A DNA stretch of 64,000 nucleotides, taken from the NCBI GenBank assembly GCA_948469885.1, contig CAOKMT010000002.1:62001-126000 (forward strand). Direction: 5' to 3'. The notes below the pieces were generated by a model. That model was given only the letters and a program-made list of their open reading frames with translations. It had not been told where the DNA came from and did not search any database. This document shows, in pieces, positions 18,250 through 26,561 of this stretch. The DNA comes from an uncultured Sporosarcina sp. (GTDB taxonomy: Bacteria; Bacillota; Bacilli; Bacillales_A; Planococcaceae). How positions within the stretch are numbered: the stretch's first letter is position 1; each line of letters begins with the position of its first letter. The position numbers and the translations under genes are program-made.

Positions 18250-19593
18250 TTGGAAAACTTGATTGAACTGGACAAAAAGCATTTTATTCACCCGACGTCG
18301 TCTATTCAAGATCAACAAGCAAAAGGAGCAAAATTAATTGTTGAAAAAGGAGAGGGCGTTTACTTAACCGATACTAAAGGCGACACGTATATAGACGGAA
18401 TGTCATCTCTTTGGAATGTTAATATTGGCCACGGTCGAAAAGAGTTGGCTGAAGTTGCGAAACAGCAAATGGAAAAGTTAGCGTTTAGCTCGACATTTTC
18501 GACATTTAGTCATGAACCTGCAATTCGTTTGGCAAAAAAGATCGCGGATCTGGCGCCTCGCAATTTAAATGCTGTCTTCTTCACATCAGGCGGCTCCGAA
18601 TCTAATGACTCTGCGATTAAAATTGCACGTCATTATTGGAAAATCCAAGGGCAACCGGAACGCAATAAAATTGTTTCGCTTAAACGCGGTTATCACGGAG
18701 TCGCGGCAGGTTCGACGAGTGCGACGGGCATTCCGCAATTTTGGGAAATGGCGGGTCATATGATGACTGGCTTTGCACATGCGCGTACCCCTTATGAAAT
18801 CGGAACAAAACAGTCGATTGAGTCGATCCGGGAAGTGATTGAAGCGGAAGGTCCTGAAACGATTGCAGCGTTTTTAGCGGAACCGGTGCAAGGTGCAGGA
18901 GGCGTGCTCATTCCACCCCAAGATTACTTTAAAGAAGTGCGTGAACTATGTGATGCGTACGGTATTTTATTTATTGCGGATGAAGTCATTACAGGTTTTG
19001 GACGAACAGGTACAATGTTTGGGATTGAGCATTGGCAAGTTGAACCTGACTTAATGACATTTGCTAAAGGGGTGACAAGCGGGTATCTCCCACTTGGAGG
19101 CGTGATCGTATCAGATAAAGTCCATGATGTGTTGAAAGAGAAATCGGTCGGGACTTTGTTCCACGGCTTTACGTACAGTGGGCATCCAACAGCAGCCGCA
19201 GTCGCGTTAAAAAATATTGAAATTATAGAAAATGAAGGATTAGTTGAAAACTCTCGGAAAATGGGCGAAGAGCTTCTGAAAGGTTTCCAGCGAATTAAAG
19301 GGGAATTGAATATTGTAGGAGAAGTTCGAGCGCTCGGACTCCTCGGCGCAGTGGAACTTGTCGAGGATCCCGCGACCAATAAGCGCTTTTCTTCCGACTT
19401 GGGTGTGGCACCGAGAGTGATTGAAGCTTTACATGAAAGAGGGGTCATTTGTCGTTCCGTTACTTATGATCAGACGGATATCATTTGTTTTTCGCCGCCT
19501 CTCGTGATGGATAAAGCGCAAGTCGACACAGTTATTGAGAGATTGCATGATGCGATTTTGTCGGTTCAACAAGAAATTAGTATCAAGTCCTAA
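18250..19593 (+). CDS. Class III (omega) aminotransferase, PLP-dependent
   Basis: The enzyme moves a terminal amino group from an amine or omega-amino acid to a keto acid, yielding a semialdehyde. The 447-residue sequence has the class III signature LFIADEVITGFGRTG with D244, and the PLP lysine K273 in FAKGVTSGYLPLGG. SGGSESNDSAIK (about residues 113-124) is the phosphate-binding turn. TTG 18250 is preceded by TAAGGGGGAG. With the SSADH downstream it would make a GABA-type pathway; beta-alanine, taurine or putrescine aminotransferases are also possible and cannot be told apart by eye. Confidence 0.88.
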   Translation: MENLIELDKKHFIHPTSSIQDQQAKGAKLIVEKGEGVYLTDTKGDTYIDGMSSLWNVNIGHGRKELAEVAKQQMEKLAFSSTFSTFSHEPAIRLAKKIADLAPRNLNAVFFTSGGSESNDSAIKIARHYWKIQGQPERNKIVSLKRGYHGVAAGSTSATGIPQFWEMAGHMMTGFAHARTPYEIGTKQSIESIREVIEAEGPETIAAFLAEPVQGAGGVLIPPQDYFKEVRELCDAYGILFIADEVITGFGRTGTMFGIEHWQVEPDLMTFAKGVTSGYLPLGGVIVSDKVHDVLKEKSVGTLFHGFTYSGHPTAAAVALKNIEIIENEGLVENSRKMGEELLKGFQRIKGELNIVGEVRALGLLGAVELVEDPATNKRFSSDLGVAPRVIEALHERGVICRSVTYDQTDIICFSPPLVMDKAQVDTVIERLHDAILSVQQEISIKS

Positions 19594-19614
19594 TCTCAAA
19601 AAACGTTTTTCTTT

Positions 19615-19716
19615 AACTTGAATCAGCAGAAGTCCTCCACTTCCATAAGTGGCGGGATGAATGCTAAAAATGCATTTAAAATCAGAGGGAGTTCAAACTC
19701 CTTGCTGATTCAAGTT
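19615..19716. repeat. 102-bp inverted-repeat element, copy A
   Basis: The ends are a perfect 14-base inverted repeat: AACTTGAATCAGCA (19615-19628) and TGCTGATTCAAGTT (19703-19716). Inside are two smaller hairpins, CCACTT-N4-AAGTGG and GGAGTT-CA-AACTCC, and the conserved GGGATGAATGC. Related copies lie at 22859, 41203, 51594 and 61490. Confidence 0.85.
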
Positions 19717-19719
19717 CAA

Positions 19720-19950
19720 AGGAAGGCAACCTAAGTTCGCCACGTCCTGTGGCGGCGGTTGCATGACCGACATCCCGTCGGCCCGCGGATGTCACAGATT
19801 TTCAGAGGAGCTTTTCGAGCGAGCTCGAAAAAATCTGGACGCAATCACGCCGAGGCGCGATTGATTACTATCTGCAATATAGGAAATTTGCTAGGGCGCT
19901 ATGGTGACTTCGTGATAAGTCAGACTGAGAAAGGTCAGGCTTATCACTTT
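19720..19950. repeat. Structured non-coding module next to repeat copy A
   Basis: A run of hairpins: CGCCAC-N5-GTGGCG, CCGAC-N5-GTCGG, CAGATTTT enclosing TTTTCGAG-N3-CTCGAAAA and then AAAATCTG, and GTGATAAG to CTTATCAC (19912-19947). The start (GGAAGGCA...CTAAG...CGC..A.GTCCT) matches the stretch at 51636-51660 next to another repeat copy. An open frame across it shows no protein-like pattern. It may be an RNA-coding repeat. Confidence 0.5.
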
Positions 19951-20017
19951 GCCGTTCTTGGGACAGGCGTCTTGCTTATTATAAAATTACAGCTTTATGA
20001 CGAGGAGGAAATGTAAA

Positions 20018-21475
20018 ATGAGTCTTACACAATCTAAAGTAGAGTTGAAAAAATATTTAATGCATATAAACGGTGAATGGACAGGCAAAGATCTTGATCA
20101 GTTAGAAGTGACAAATCCGGCTAATGGCCGTGCGGTAGGGACGGTACCAAATGGTGGGGAAGCAGAGGCCAATGAAGCAATTGAGGCTGCACATGAAGCT
20201 TTTCAAACATGGTCGCAACTCACTGTTTATGAAAGAGGCGGTTATTTAAAGAAATTGCATCAAAGTATTTTAAACCATGAAGAAGAATTAGCGCAAATCA
20301 TGACGGCAGAGATGGGCAAACCGATTAAAGAATCACGAGGCGAGGTCGGTTATAGTGCAACTTTTATCGAATGGTATGCAGAAGAAGGGAAACGAATTTA
20401 TGGAGAAACGATTCCTTCGCATGTCGGAAATAAGCGTATGCAAGTATGGAAAAAGCCGGTTGGCGTTGTTGCGGCAATCACACCGTGGAATTTTCCGTTA
20501 GCTATGCTTGCGCGTAAAATGGGGCCTGCTTTAGCTGCTGGATGCACAATTGTGATCAAACCTTCTAGTGAAAGCCCGCTGTCTGCTGTTAAATTAGTTG
20601 AGTTATGTGAAGAAGTAGGTTTTCCTAAAGGAGTTATCAACCTAGTGACAGGCTCGTCTTCGAAAATCGGAAAAGCGATTATGGAGAACGACAAAGTTCG
20701 AAAAATAACATTTACCGGTTCCACAGAAGTCGGCAAAACATTAATTAAGCAAAGTGCCGACCAAGTAAAACGGTTGTCCATGGAATTAGGGGGACATGCA
20801 CCGCTTATTGTCTTAGACGATGCGAATGTGGACACGGCAGTAAAAGGCGCTTTAGATTCCAAATTTAGAAATACGGGGCAGACTTGCGTTTGTGCGAATC
20901 GCATTTATGTCCAATCGGGCATACATGATGAATTCGTGGAAAAGTTTGCGGCAGCGGTCAAAAAGCTAAAAGTAGGGAATGGTGCCGATGACACTATTGA
21001 AGTCGGTCCACTCATTAATCAAAGCGGCTTAGAAAAAGTTGTGCATCATGTCGATGATGCGCTTGCGAAAGGCGCGAAATTAGAGGCCGGTGGGGAGCGT
21101 ATCTCCCTGGATGGCGGAACTTTCTATGCACCAACTGTTATCAGTAACGTAGATCCAGAGATGATTGTCATGCAAGAGGAAACATTTGGACCTGTCGCAC
21201 CTATTCAGAAAATCGAGTCGATTGAAGAAGCAGTTGCACTTGCAAATGATACGCCGTATGGACTGGCAGCGTATGTCTTTACTGAAAGTGTTGCAAAAGG
21301 AACAAAATTAATCGAACAATTGAATTTCGGCATTGTCGGTTGGAATGATGGCTTGCCATCCGCAGCACAAGCACCTTTCGGTGGGATGAAAGAAAGCGGT
21401 ATTGGAAAAGAAGGAGGACATGAAGGTTTGGAAGCGTACTTAGAATCGCAATATGTTGCGATCGGTCTAGATTAA
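20018..21475 (+). CDS. gabD: NAD(P)-dependent succinate-semialdehyde dehydrogenase
   Basis: The enzyme oxidises succinate semialdehyde to succinate, feeding the TCA cycle. The 485-residue aldehyde dehydrogenase has catalytic C290 with the neighbouring C292 in NTGQTCVCANRIYVQ, the SSADH-type pattern, and general base E256 in SMELGGHAPL. VVAAITPWNFPLAM and FTGSTEVGK mark the cofactor site. ATG 20018 follows GAGGAGGAAATG. Together with the aminotransferase and permease it suggests GABA catabolism, but repeats and a structured stretch separate it from the aminotransferase, so it may have its own transcript. Confidence 0.9.
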   Translation: MSLTQSKVELKKYLMHINGEWTGKDLDQLEVTNPANGRAVGTVPNGGEAEANEAIEAAHEAFQTWSQLTVYERGGYLKKLHQSILNHEEELAQIMTAEMGKPIKESRGEVGYSATFIEWYAEEGKRIYGETIPSHVGNKRMQVWKKPVGVVAAITPWNFPLAMLARKMGPALAAGCTIVIKPSSESPLSAVKLVELCEEVGFPKGVINLVTGSSSKIGKAIMENDKVRKITFTGSTEVGKTLIKQSADQVKRLSMELGGHAPLIVLDDANVDTAVKGALDSKFRNTGQTCVCANRIYVQSGIHDEFVEKFAAAVKKLKVGNGADDTIEVGPLINQSGLEKVVHHVDDALAKGAKLEAGGERISLDGGTFYAPTVISNVDPEMIVMQEETFGPVAPIQKIESIEEAVALANDTPYGLAAYVFTESVAKGTKLIEQLNFGIVGWNDGLPSAAQAPFGGMKESGIGKEGGHEGLEAYLESQYVAIGLD

Positions 21476-21533
21476 TGGGAAATTCGGAAAGCTGATTCAC
21501 GATGGGTATTTAAATTTCAAACGATGATCTGGG

Positions 21534-21590
21534 ATGCCAGGTACTGTCACAATTCGTAGAAGGAAGCGAATGAATGCCGGTACCTGGCAT
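21534..21590. repeat. TGCCAGGTAC inverted-repeat element
   Basis: ATGCCAGGTAC (21534-21544) and GTACCTGGCAT (21580-21590) form a perfect 11-base stem around a 35-base loop containing TGTCAC. The same arrangement appears inverted at 60151-60202, and a half copy (GTGCCTGGCATTC) at 59271-59283. It probably also stops transcription after the SSADH gene. Confidence 0.65.
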
Positions 21591-21628
21591 TATTCAATTA
21601 AATCCGTCTTCGGTAAATTTAAAATAGA

Positions 21629-21657
21629 TTGATAATTATTATGGTATACAGTATACT
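21629..21657 (+). promoter_or_regulatory. Predicted sigma-A promoter of the TRAP transporter operon
   Basis: TTGATA (21629-21634) and TATACT (21652-21657) with a 17-base spacer. The predicted start point, near 21664, falls just before the two operator palindromes. Confidence 0.7.
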
Positions 21658-21670
21658 ATTTTTACGAAAC

Positions 21671-21713
21671 ACTTAGATCGATCTAAGTACACAATAAAAT
21701 TAGATCGATCTAA
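21671..21713. promoter_or_regulatory. Two TAGATCGATCTA operators before dctP
   Basis: ACTTAGATCGATCTAAGT (21671-21688) is a perfect 18-base palindrome; TTAGATCGATCTAA (21700-21713) is the second copy, 27 bases centre to centre. Both lie just downstream of the predicted start point, a position that suits repression. Five more exact cores occur at 28140, 28198, 35731, 35886 and 35961. Confidence 0.85.
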
Positions 21714-21726
21714 AACAAATTCGAAA

Positions 21727-21740
21727 TGAAAGCGCTATCT
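21727..21740. promoter_or_regulatory. LacI/cre-type operator before dctP
   Basis: TGAAAGCGCTATCT matches the cre pattern TGNAANCGNTNNCN and lies 33 bases before the dctP start, below the GntR-type operators. Confidence 0.55.
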
Positions 21741-21772
21741 ATTCTGGATTGAAAAAAGGGAGGGGACAGTAA

Positions 21773-22783
21773 ATGAGGAAAATAGGATGGCTCATCGGAA
21801 TATTAAGTTTGATTTTACTTGGGGCGTGTAGCAAAGATCCTAATTCTGCATTGGCTGCTGAAAGTTCAAAAATGATGAAAATTTCTGTTGTTACTTCTGA
21901 AGATCGGTCGTTGACAAAGGGGTTGTATAAATTTAAAGAAATTGTTGAACAGGAGACAGATGGGGCGATTCGCGTTGAAATTTACGCTGACGGTCAATTA
22001 GGAGGTGACCGAGAGGTTTTTGAAAGTTTACAGTTTGGGATCATTGAGGCGACAACGATTTCGACAGGACCTGTTGCATCCTTCGCCCCACGCTTTTCGC
22101 TATTTGACTTTCCGTTTCTTTTTAGAGATACCGAAACTGCCTACGAAATATTGGATGGACCAATTGGAAATGAAATATTAGAAGATTTGGAAGATCAAAA
22201 CGTTATCGGGTTAGGCTATTGGGAAAACGGCTTTAGACATTTAACGAATAATAAAAGAGAAGTAAAGAACATCGATGACTTGAAAGGATTGAAGATTAGA
22301 ACATTGGAAAATGATCTTCATCTTGACTTTTGGCAAGCCATTGGTGCGAATCCAACACCGTTAGCATACACAGAGTTGTTTGCGGGGATGCAACAAGGCG
22401 TTGTAGATGGACAAGAAAATCCATTGGGCAATGTCACCACTGCGAAGTTTTACGAAGTACAAAAATATTTAACGAAAACAAACCATATTTACAATGCAAG
22501 TGTTTTTATGATCTCTCGTGACTTTTGGGACTCTCTTTCGGAAGAGGAGCAAGAGATCATTGTAAAAGCTAGCGAGGAGTCAAAGAATTATCAAAGAAAG
22601 TTAAATGCTGAGGAAGAGGAAATGGCCTTAGATTATTTAAAAGCAGAAACAAATTTGAAAATTACAGAGTTGTCGGATGAAAGCTATGAAGAAATGTTTC
22701 AGGCTGTTCAACCTGTTTGGGAGAAATATGCAGATCAAATTGGAGAAGATTTGGTGGAAAAAGTGATAAAGATGGTGCAATGA
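21773..22783 (+). CDS. dctP: TRAP transporter substrate-binding lipoprotein (DctP family)
   Basis: This protein captures an organic acid outside the membrane and delivers it to the DctQM permease. It has a lipoprotein signal peptide with lipobox LLGAC and lipidated C19, so it is tethered to the outer face of the membrane. The DctP fold is clear from GGDREVFESLQFG, the FDFPFLFRD segment, LKIRTLEN with the conserved carboxylate-binding arginine, and GVVDGQENPLGN. Length is 336 residues. ATG 21773 follows GGGAGGGGAC. The substrate cannot be read from the sequence; the neighbouring dehydroquinate dehydratase points to a quinate- or shikimate-like acid. Confidence 0.92.
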   Translation: MRKIGWLIGILSLILLGACSKDPNSALAAESSKMMKISVVTSEDRSLTKGLYKFKEIVEQETDGAIRVEIYADGQLGGDREVFESLQFGIIEATTISTGPVASFAPRFSLFDFPFLFRDTETAYEILDGPIGNEILEDLEDQNVIGLGYWENGFRHLTNNKREVKNIDDLKGLKIRTLENDLHLDFWQAIGANPTPLAYTELFAGMQQGVVDGQENPLGNVTTAKFYEVQKYLTKTNHIYNASVFMISRDFWDSLSEEEQEIIVKASEESKNYQRKLNAEEEEMALDYLKAETNLKITELSDESYEEMFQAVQPVWEKYADQIGEDLVEKVIKMVQ

Positions 22784-22788
22784 AATGA

Positions 22789-22834
22789 GAAGCGTCCCTA
22801 GAAACAGCGGAATATTTCTTGGGGCTTCTCTTTT
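22789..22834 (+). terminator. Hairpin between dctP and dctQ
   Basis: GAAGC-TCCC-AGAAA pairs imperfectly with TTTCT-GGG-GCTTC and is followed by TCTTTT. It sits after the binding-protein gene and probably lowers expression of the permease genes relative to dctP. Confidence 0.6.
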
Positions 22835-22858
22835 ATGAGCGCAAACAAAAAAGACTTT

Positions 22859-22915
22859 AACTTGATTCAGCAGAAGTCCACCACTTACATAAGTGGCGTG
22901 ATGAATTTTAGGGTT
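22859..22915. repeat. Inverted-repeat element, copy B (left half only)
   Basis: AACTTGATTCAGCAG followed by the CCACTT-ATAAGTGG hairpin and a TGATGAAT stretch matches the left half of the 102-bp element at 19615; the right half is missing. It lies inside the dctP-dctQ gap. Confidence 0.7.
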
Positions 22916-22979
22916 TAGTGACGTACATAGTTAAGGTATTCAAAGGTCATCCAAGAACAAACAATAAGGAGGTTTCAAG

Positions 22980-23516
22980 ATGAAAATAGTACACTGGTTG
23001 GATGAAAATATTGAGAAAATCTTATTATCTTTTCTTTCAATCATCATGATTTTTATTGTGTTCTTGCAAGTAGTCATGAGATATGTTTTCAAAAATTCGC
23101 TTCATTGGTCAGAAGAGATTGCACGATTTAGTTTAATTTGGCTTGTCTTTATTGGGATTAGCTATGCTGTTAAGAAAAATAAGCATATTAAAATTGATGT
23201 ATTACTTATGTTATTTAAAAGTAAAGGTAGAATACTTTTAAATTTAGTTTCCGACTTGTTATTTTTATTATTTGCATTGTTTGTTGTTTTTTACGGGTTT
23301 GATGTTTCTTCAAAGTTACTTGCATTTGGTCAGAAGTCGCCTGCCAACCATATTCCAATGGGATATGTTTATGCGGCAGCCCCCGTTGGATTTGGGTTAG
23401 CGGCGATACGGCTTATTCAAAGTATTATTCAACAATTACTGACATTATCCGGAAAAAGAAATGCAACGGTAAAAACGGAGCTTGAGCAACTACAAGAAGA
23501 GGTTCAAACAAATTAA
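22980..23516 (+). CDS. dctQ: TRAP transporter small permease (DctQ)
   Basis: DctQ is the small membrane subunit linking the binding protein to DctM. The 178-residue protein has four predicted helices (about residues 13-35, 48-62, 84-106 and 125-148), and carries the family segments NSLHWSEEIARFSLIWLVF (about 38-56) and MGYVYAAAPVGFGLAAIRL (about 125-143). ATG 22980 follows AAGGAGG. It is followed 16 bases later by dctM. Confidence 0.92.
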   Translation: MKIVHWLDENIEKILLSFLSIIMIFIVFLQVVMRYVFKNSLHWSEEIARFSLIWLVFIGISYAVKKNKHIKIDVLLMLFKSKGRILLNLVSDLLFLLFALFVVFYGFDVSSKLLAFGQKSPANHIPMGYVYAAAPVGFGLAAIRLIQSIIQQLLTLSGKRNATVKTELEQLQEEVQTN

Positions 23517-23532
23517 GGAGGGAGGATAAACA

Positions 23533-24813
23533 ATGACTGCAATCGTATTATTCGGGTCGCTTGGGTTGCTCCTGCTATTAACCGTTCCGATTGGCATTGC
23601 GCTAGGGTTAGCTACCCTCATTACAATTATAAGTTCAGGTGTGTTACCCCTGAGTTTCTTAGCGAAAGAGCTAGTTACATCGATCGATTCTTTTCCATTA
23701 ATGGCTGTTTTCTTCTTTATACTTGCTGGTGAGATTATGGGAAAGGGTGGCATTACAGAGCGATTATTTAATGTTGCCAACTCTTTAGTAGGAAATAAAA
23801 CTGGAGGATTTGGCATTGCTACAATTATTACTTGTATGTTTTTTGCCGCGATATCTGGTTCAGGACCAGCTACTGTGGCCGCAATTGGCGGTGTCATGAT
23901 TCCGTCAATGGTACGTCAAGGCTATGATGTTAAATTTGCCACTGCGATTGTCGTCACAGCTGGTTCACTTGGTGTGATTATTCCACCAAGTATTCCAATG
24001 GTTATTTACGGCGCAGTTGGAAACGTTTCAGTTGGAAAATTGTTCATCTCAGGAATTCTGCCTGGTATTTTTGTTGGTGTGATGTTGATGGCAGGGACTT
24101 ATTACTATTCCAAGAAGAAAGGCTACACTGGCTCCAATGAAAAGACATCTTTTTCATCTATACTAAAAGCAATATGGGAGGCGAAATGGGCCCTCCTATT
24201 ACCTGTTATTATTTTGGGAGGCATTTATGGTGGAATTTTCACACCGACGGAAGCGGCAGGCGTTGCAGTTGTCTTCGGCCTATTCGTAGGGTTCTTTTTG
24301 TATAAGGAACTGAAACTGAAAGATTTGCCAAAAGTTCTCGCGGAATCCGCCTTAACTTCGGCTACAATTTTAGTCATTGTGGGAATTGCAACGGCTTTCG
24401 GTAGATTGTTAACAATTGAAAGAATTCCAGAACAAATCGCACAAACAATGCTTTCTATATCAGAGAATCCATTAGTTATTATTTTATTAATCAATCTTTT
24501 ATTACTAATTATCGGTTGTTTTATGGATACACTTGCAGCAATTATTATTGTGACGCCAATTATGCTACCGATTGCGATAAGCATAGGTTATGATCCAATT
24601 CATTTCGGTATTATTATGATTGTAAATTTAGCGATCGGATTTATCACCCCACCACTCGGTGTTAACTTATTTGTAGGGTCAGGTGTTTCTGGTCTACCGG
24701 TCATGACAATTGCAAGGGCGACAGTACCTTTCTTTTTCATTATGCTAATGACGCTTGTAATCATTATTTTTATACCCCAACTCTCCTTGTTTCTATTGAG
24801 TTTTATGCAATAA
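23533..24813 (+). CDS. dctM: TRAP transporter large permease (DctM)
   Basis: DctM is the sodium-driven transport channel of the TRAP system. The 426-residue protein has about 12 hydrophobic helices and the family motifs FFILAGEIMGKGGIT (about residues 60-74), AISGSGPATVAAIGGVMIP (about 104-122) and GVIIPPSIPMVIYG (about 152-165), with the mirrored GFITPPLGVNLFVGSG near residue 375. The ATG follows AAGGAGGGAGGAT. Confidence 0.95.
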   Translation: MTAIVLFGSLGLLLLLTVPIGIALGLATLITIISSGVLPLSFLAKELVTSIDSFPLMAVFFFILAGEIMGKGGITERLFNVANSLVGNKTGGFGIATIITCMFFAAISGSGPATVAAIGGVMIPSMVRQGYDVKFATAIVVTAGSLGVIIPPSIPMVIYGAVGNVSVGKLFISGILPGIFVGVMLMAGTYYYSKKKGYTGSNEKTSFSSILKAIWEAKWALLLPVIILGGIYGGIFTPTEAAGVAVVFGLFVGFFLYKELKLKDLPKVLAESALTSATILVIVGIATAFGRLLTIERIPEQIAQTMLSISENPLVIILLINLLLLIIGCFMDTLAAIIIVTPIMLPIAISIGYDPIHFGIIMIVNLAIGFITPPLGVNLFVGSGVSGLPVMTIARATVPFFFIMLMTLVIIIFIPQLSLFLLSFMQ

Positions 24814-24870
24814 AAGGAGAGACGACATATTTTCGGAACAGCTTATTTTGTTTACTTAGGAGAGATAAGA

Positions 24871-25308
24871 TTGAAGGAAATACTGATGTTACATGGAATC
24901 AATCACAATATGTTTGGCAAGAGAGATCCTGAACAGTATGGTACGGTTACGCTTGAACAGATTGACGAGAAATTGAATGAGCTTGCCGGAGTATTAGGTG
25001 TTGAGCTCGAGAGTTTTCAGACCAATAGCGAAGGGGAGATGTGTGAAAGAATTCATCAAGCATTTCTCGAAGAAAAAGATGCTGTGATCATCAATGCCGG
25101 TGCATGGACGCATTATAGTTACGCCTTACGGGATGCGCTAGCCATTCTAACAGTTCCATTCGTTGAAGTTCATATGTCTAATATTCATGCACGAGAAGCG
25201 TTTCGCCATCACTCGGTTTTTGCTGAGCTAGCAAAAGGTCAGATTAGTGGTTTTGGGGTCGATAGTTATCTTCTTGGTTTACGAGCTGCCGTTGCTGCGA
25301 TCCAATAA
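24871..25308 (+). CDS. aroQ: Type II 3-dehydroquinate dehydratase, divergent
   Basis: The family interconverts 3-dehydroquinate and 3-dehydroshikimate. At 145 residues it has normal length and all main catalytic positions: R18, catalytic Y23, N75, H81, E99, H101 and R112 (in IINAGAWTHYS, VEVHMSNIHAR and FRHHS). The usual N-terminal LNGPNLNLLG motif is instead LHGINHNMFG, which is unusual. TTG 24871 follows TTAGGAGAG. It is the last gene of the TRAP operon, 57 bases after dctM, so it is likely catabolic, acting on the imported acid, rather than part of aromatic amino acid synthesis. Confidence 0.88.
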   Translation: MKEILMLHGINHNMFGKRDPEQYGTVTLEQIDEKLNELAGVLGVELESFQTNSEGEMCERIHQAFLEEKDAVIINAGAWTHYSYALRDALAILTVPFVEVHMSNIHAREAFRHHSVFAELAKGQISGFGVDSYLLGLRAAVAAIQ

Positions 25309-25394
25309 TTAAACTAAAGTGGCGACTCTAGTAGGGATAGCGCGAGTTGAAGACCTTATAGGAACGGCTTTTGCAAGTAAAAGCGTAGCGTTAT

Positions 25395-25517
25395 GAGCAC
25401 TGCTTAGGATGTCTTACTTTCTGCAAAAAGCGCAGAAATACGGCCAATCGAACGCTTCCTTGTTCGATTGGCTGAAGTCGTACCCGCGGAAAGCGTCCGC
25501 TCGGAACAGAAACCAAC
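25395..25517. repeat. Dispersed repeat with CCAATCGAAC hairpin and GCGGAAAGCGTCCGC end
   Basis: CCAATCGAAC and GTTCGATTGG (25444-25471) form a perfect hairpin, and the stretch around it resembles 51655-51730. It ends in CCGCGGAAAGCGTCCGC...GAAACCAAC (25483-25517), which is the inverted counterpart of 27784-27819. No coding frame. Confidence 0.6.
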
Positions 25518-25549
25518 AGTTAGCAGAAGTTATTTAGTTTAACTTATAT

Positions 25550-25563
25550 AGAAAGCGTTTTTT
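25550..25563. promoter_or_regulatory. LacI-type operator before the aldo/keto reductase gene
   Basis: AGAAAGCGTTTTTT shares the core of the other AAGCG boxes and lies 29 bases before the start of the reductase gene, whose convergent neighbour encodes a LacI-family regulator. Confidence 0.45.
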
Positions 25564-25591
25564 ACAAGAAAATTACAAAAAAGGAGAGAAT

Positions 25592-26524
25592 ATGATGAAG
25601 AAAAATCAAATTGGAAAAACAGGTTTATATGTAAATCCGATCGGACTTGGGGCAAATAGCATCGGTGGATATAATCTCTATCCGAATTTAGGAGAAGAGA
25701 TCGGAAAAAAACTTGCCCAAACAGCCTTGAAGAATGGGATTAACTTCATAGATACTGCATTTAGTTATGGACGAGGACGATCTGAAGAGTTAGTAGGAGA
25801 AACAATTCAAGAATTAGGTATGCGCGATGATGTTATTCTTGCTACAAAAGGCGCCCAAAGATTTACTCCTTCTGGTATGCAACTTGATAATTCTCCTGCT
25901 TTTTTAAAGCAAACTGTTGAGGAAAGTTTAAAGAGACTCAAAACAGATTATATCGATTTATTCTATATCCATTTTCCCGATGAAAATACCCCGAAGGATG
26001 AAGCAGTAGGTGCTTTAAAACAATTGAAAGACGAAGGGAAAATTAGGGCGATCGGTGTATCGAATTTTACTATGGAGCAGTTAAGGGAAGCAAACAAAGA
26101 TGGATATGTAGATGTATATCAAGGAGAGTACAGCTTAATTAGCCGAGAAGTGGAGAAGGAAATATTGCCGTATGCGGTGGAGCACCAGATTTCATTCGTG
26201 CCGTTCTATCCTCTGGCATCTGGTCTATTAGCGGGTAAATACACGAAAGATACAGTATTTGATGACTATCGTGAAAAAATGCCTCATTTACAAGGTGAAG
26301 CGTTTGTGCGAAATTTAGAAAAAGTAGAGTCTTTACGCGAAATTGCCAATGTAAAAGGTCAAGAAGTTGCGCAAGTGGTTCTTGCTTGGTTACTAAGGCA
26401 TGACGCTATTGACGTTATTATCCCAGGTGCTAAACGTACAGGTCAAATTGAAAATAATTTAAAAACGCTAGAGGTTCAGTTGACAGAAGCTGAGATTAAA
26501 GCGATTGATCGGATTTTTGGATGA
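25592..26524 (+). CDS. IolS-like aldo/keto reductase
   Basis: This is an NAD(P)H-dependent oxidoreductase of the aldo/keto reductase superfamily. The 310-residue sequence closely resembles Bacillus IolS from the inositol operon, for example in GGYNLYPNLGEE, FLKQTVEESLKRLKTDYIDLFY (in two parts) and FYIHFPDENTPKDEAV. The catalytic tetrad is visible: D53 and Y58 in FIDTAFSYG, the lysine in ATKG and the histidine in YIHFP. The ATG at 25592 or 25595 follows AAGGAGAG. It stands between the TRAP and aroD operons and may interconvert a cyclic polyol and ketone; the substrate is unknown. Confidence 0.88.
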   Translation: MMKKNQIGKTGLYVNPIGLGANSIGGYNLYPNLGEEIGKKLAQTALKNGINFIDTAFSYGRGRSEELVGETIQELGMRDDVILATKGAQRFTPSGMQLDNSPAFLKQTVEESLKRLKTDYIDLFYIHFPDENTPKDEAVGALKQLKDEGKIRAIGVSNFTMEQLREANKDGYVDVYQGEYSLISREVEKEILPYAVEHQISFVPFYPLASGLLAGKYTKDTVFDDYREKMPHLQGEAFVRNLEKVESLREIANVKGQEVAQVVLAWLLRHDAIDVIIPGAKRTGQIENNLKTLEVQLTEAEIKAIDRIFG

Positions 26525-26561
26525 AAAATAGCGGCCTTAGGGATACCTAAAGGCCGCTATT
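26525..26561. terminator. Bidirectional terminator between reductase and LacI genes
   Basis: AAAATAGCGGCCTTAGG pairs with CCTAAAGGCCGCTATTTT around a short loop (one bulged base), with A-rich left and T-rich right flanks, so it serves both converging genes. Confidence 0.9.

Noticed and set aside
19615..19716. Idea that the hairpin repeats form a CRISPR array
   Set aside because: Copies are kilobases apart, imperfect and without regular spacers or cas genes.
19759..20016. Open frame of 85 codons in the structured stretch before the succinate-semialdehyde dehydrogenase gene
   Set aside because: It crosses several hairpins, lacks a ribosome site and shows no protein-like composition; the real gene starts at 20018.
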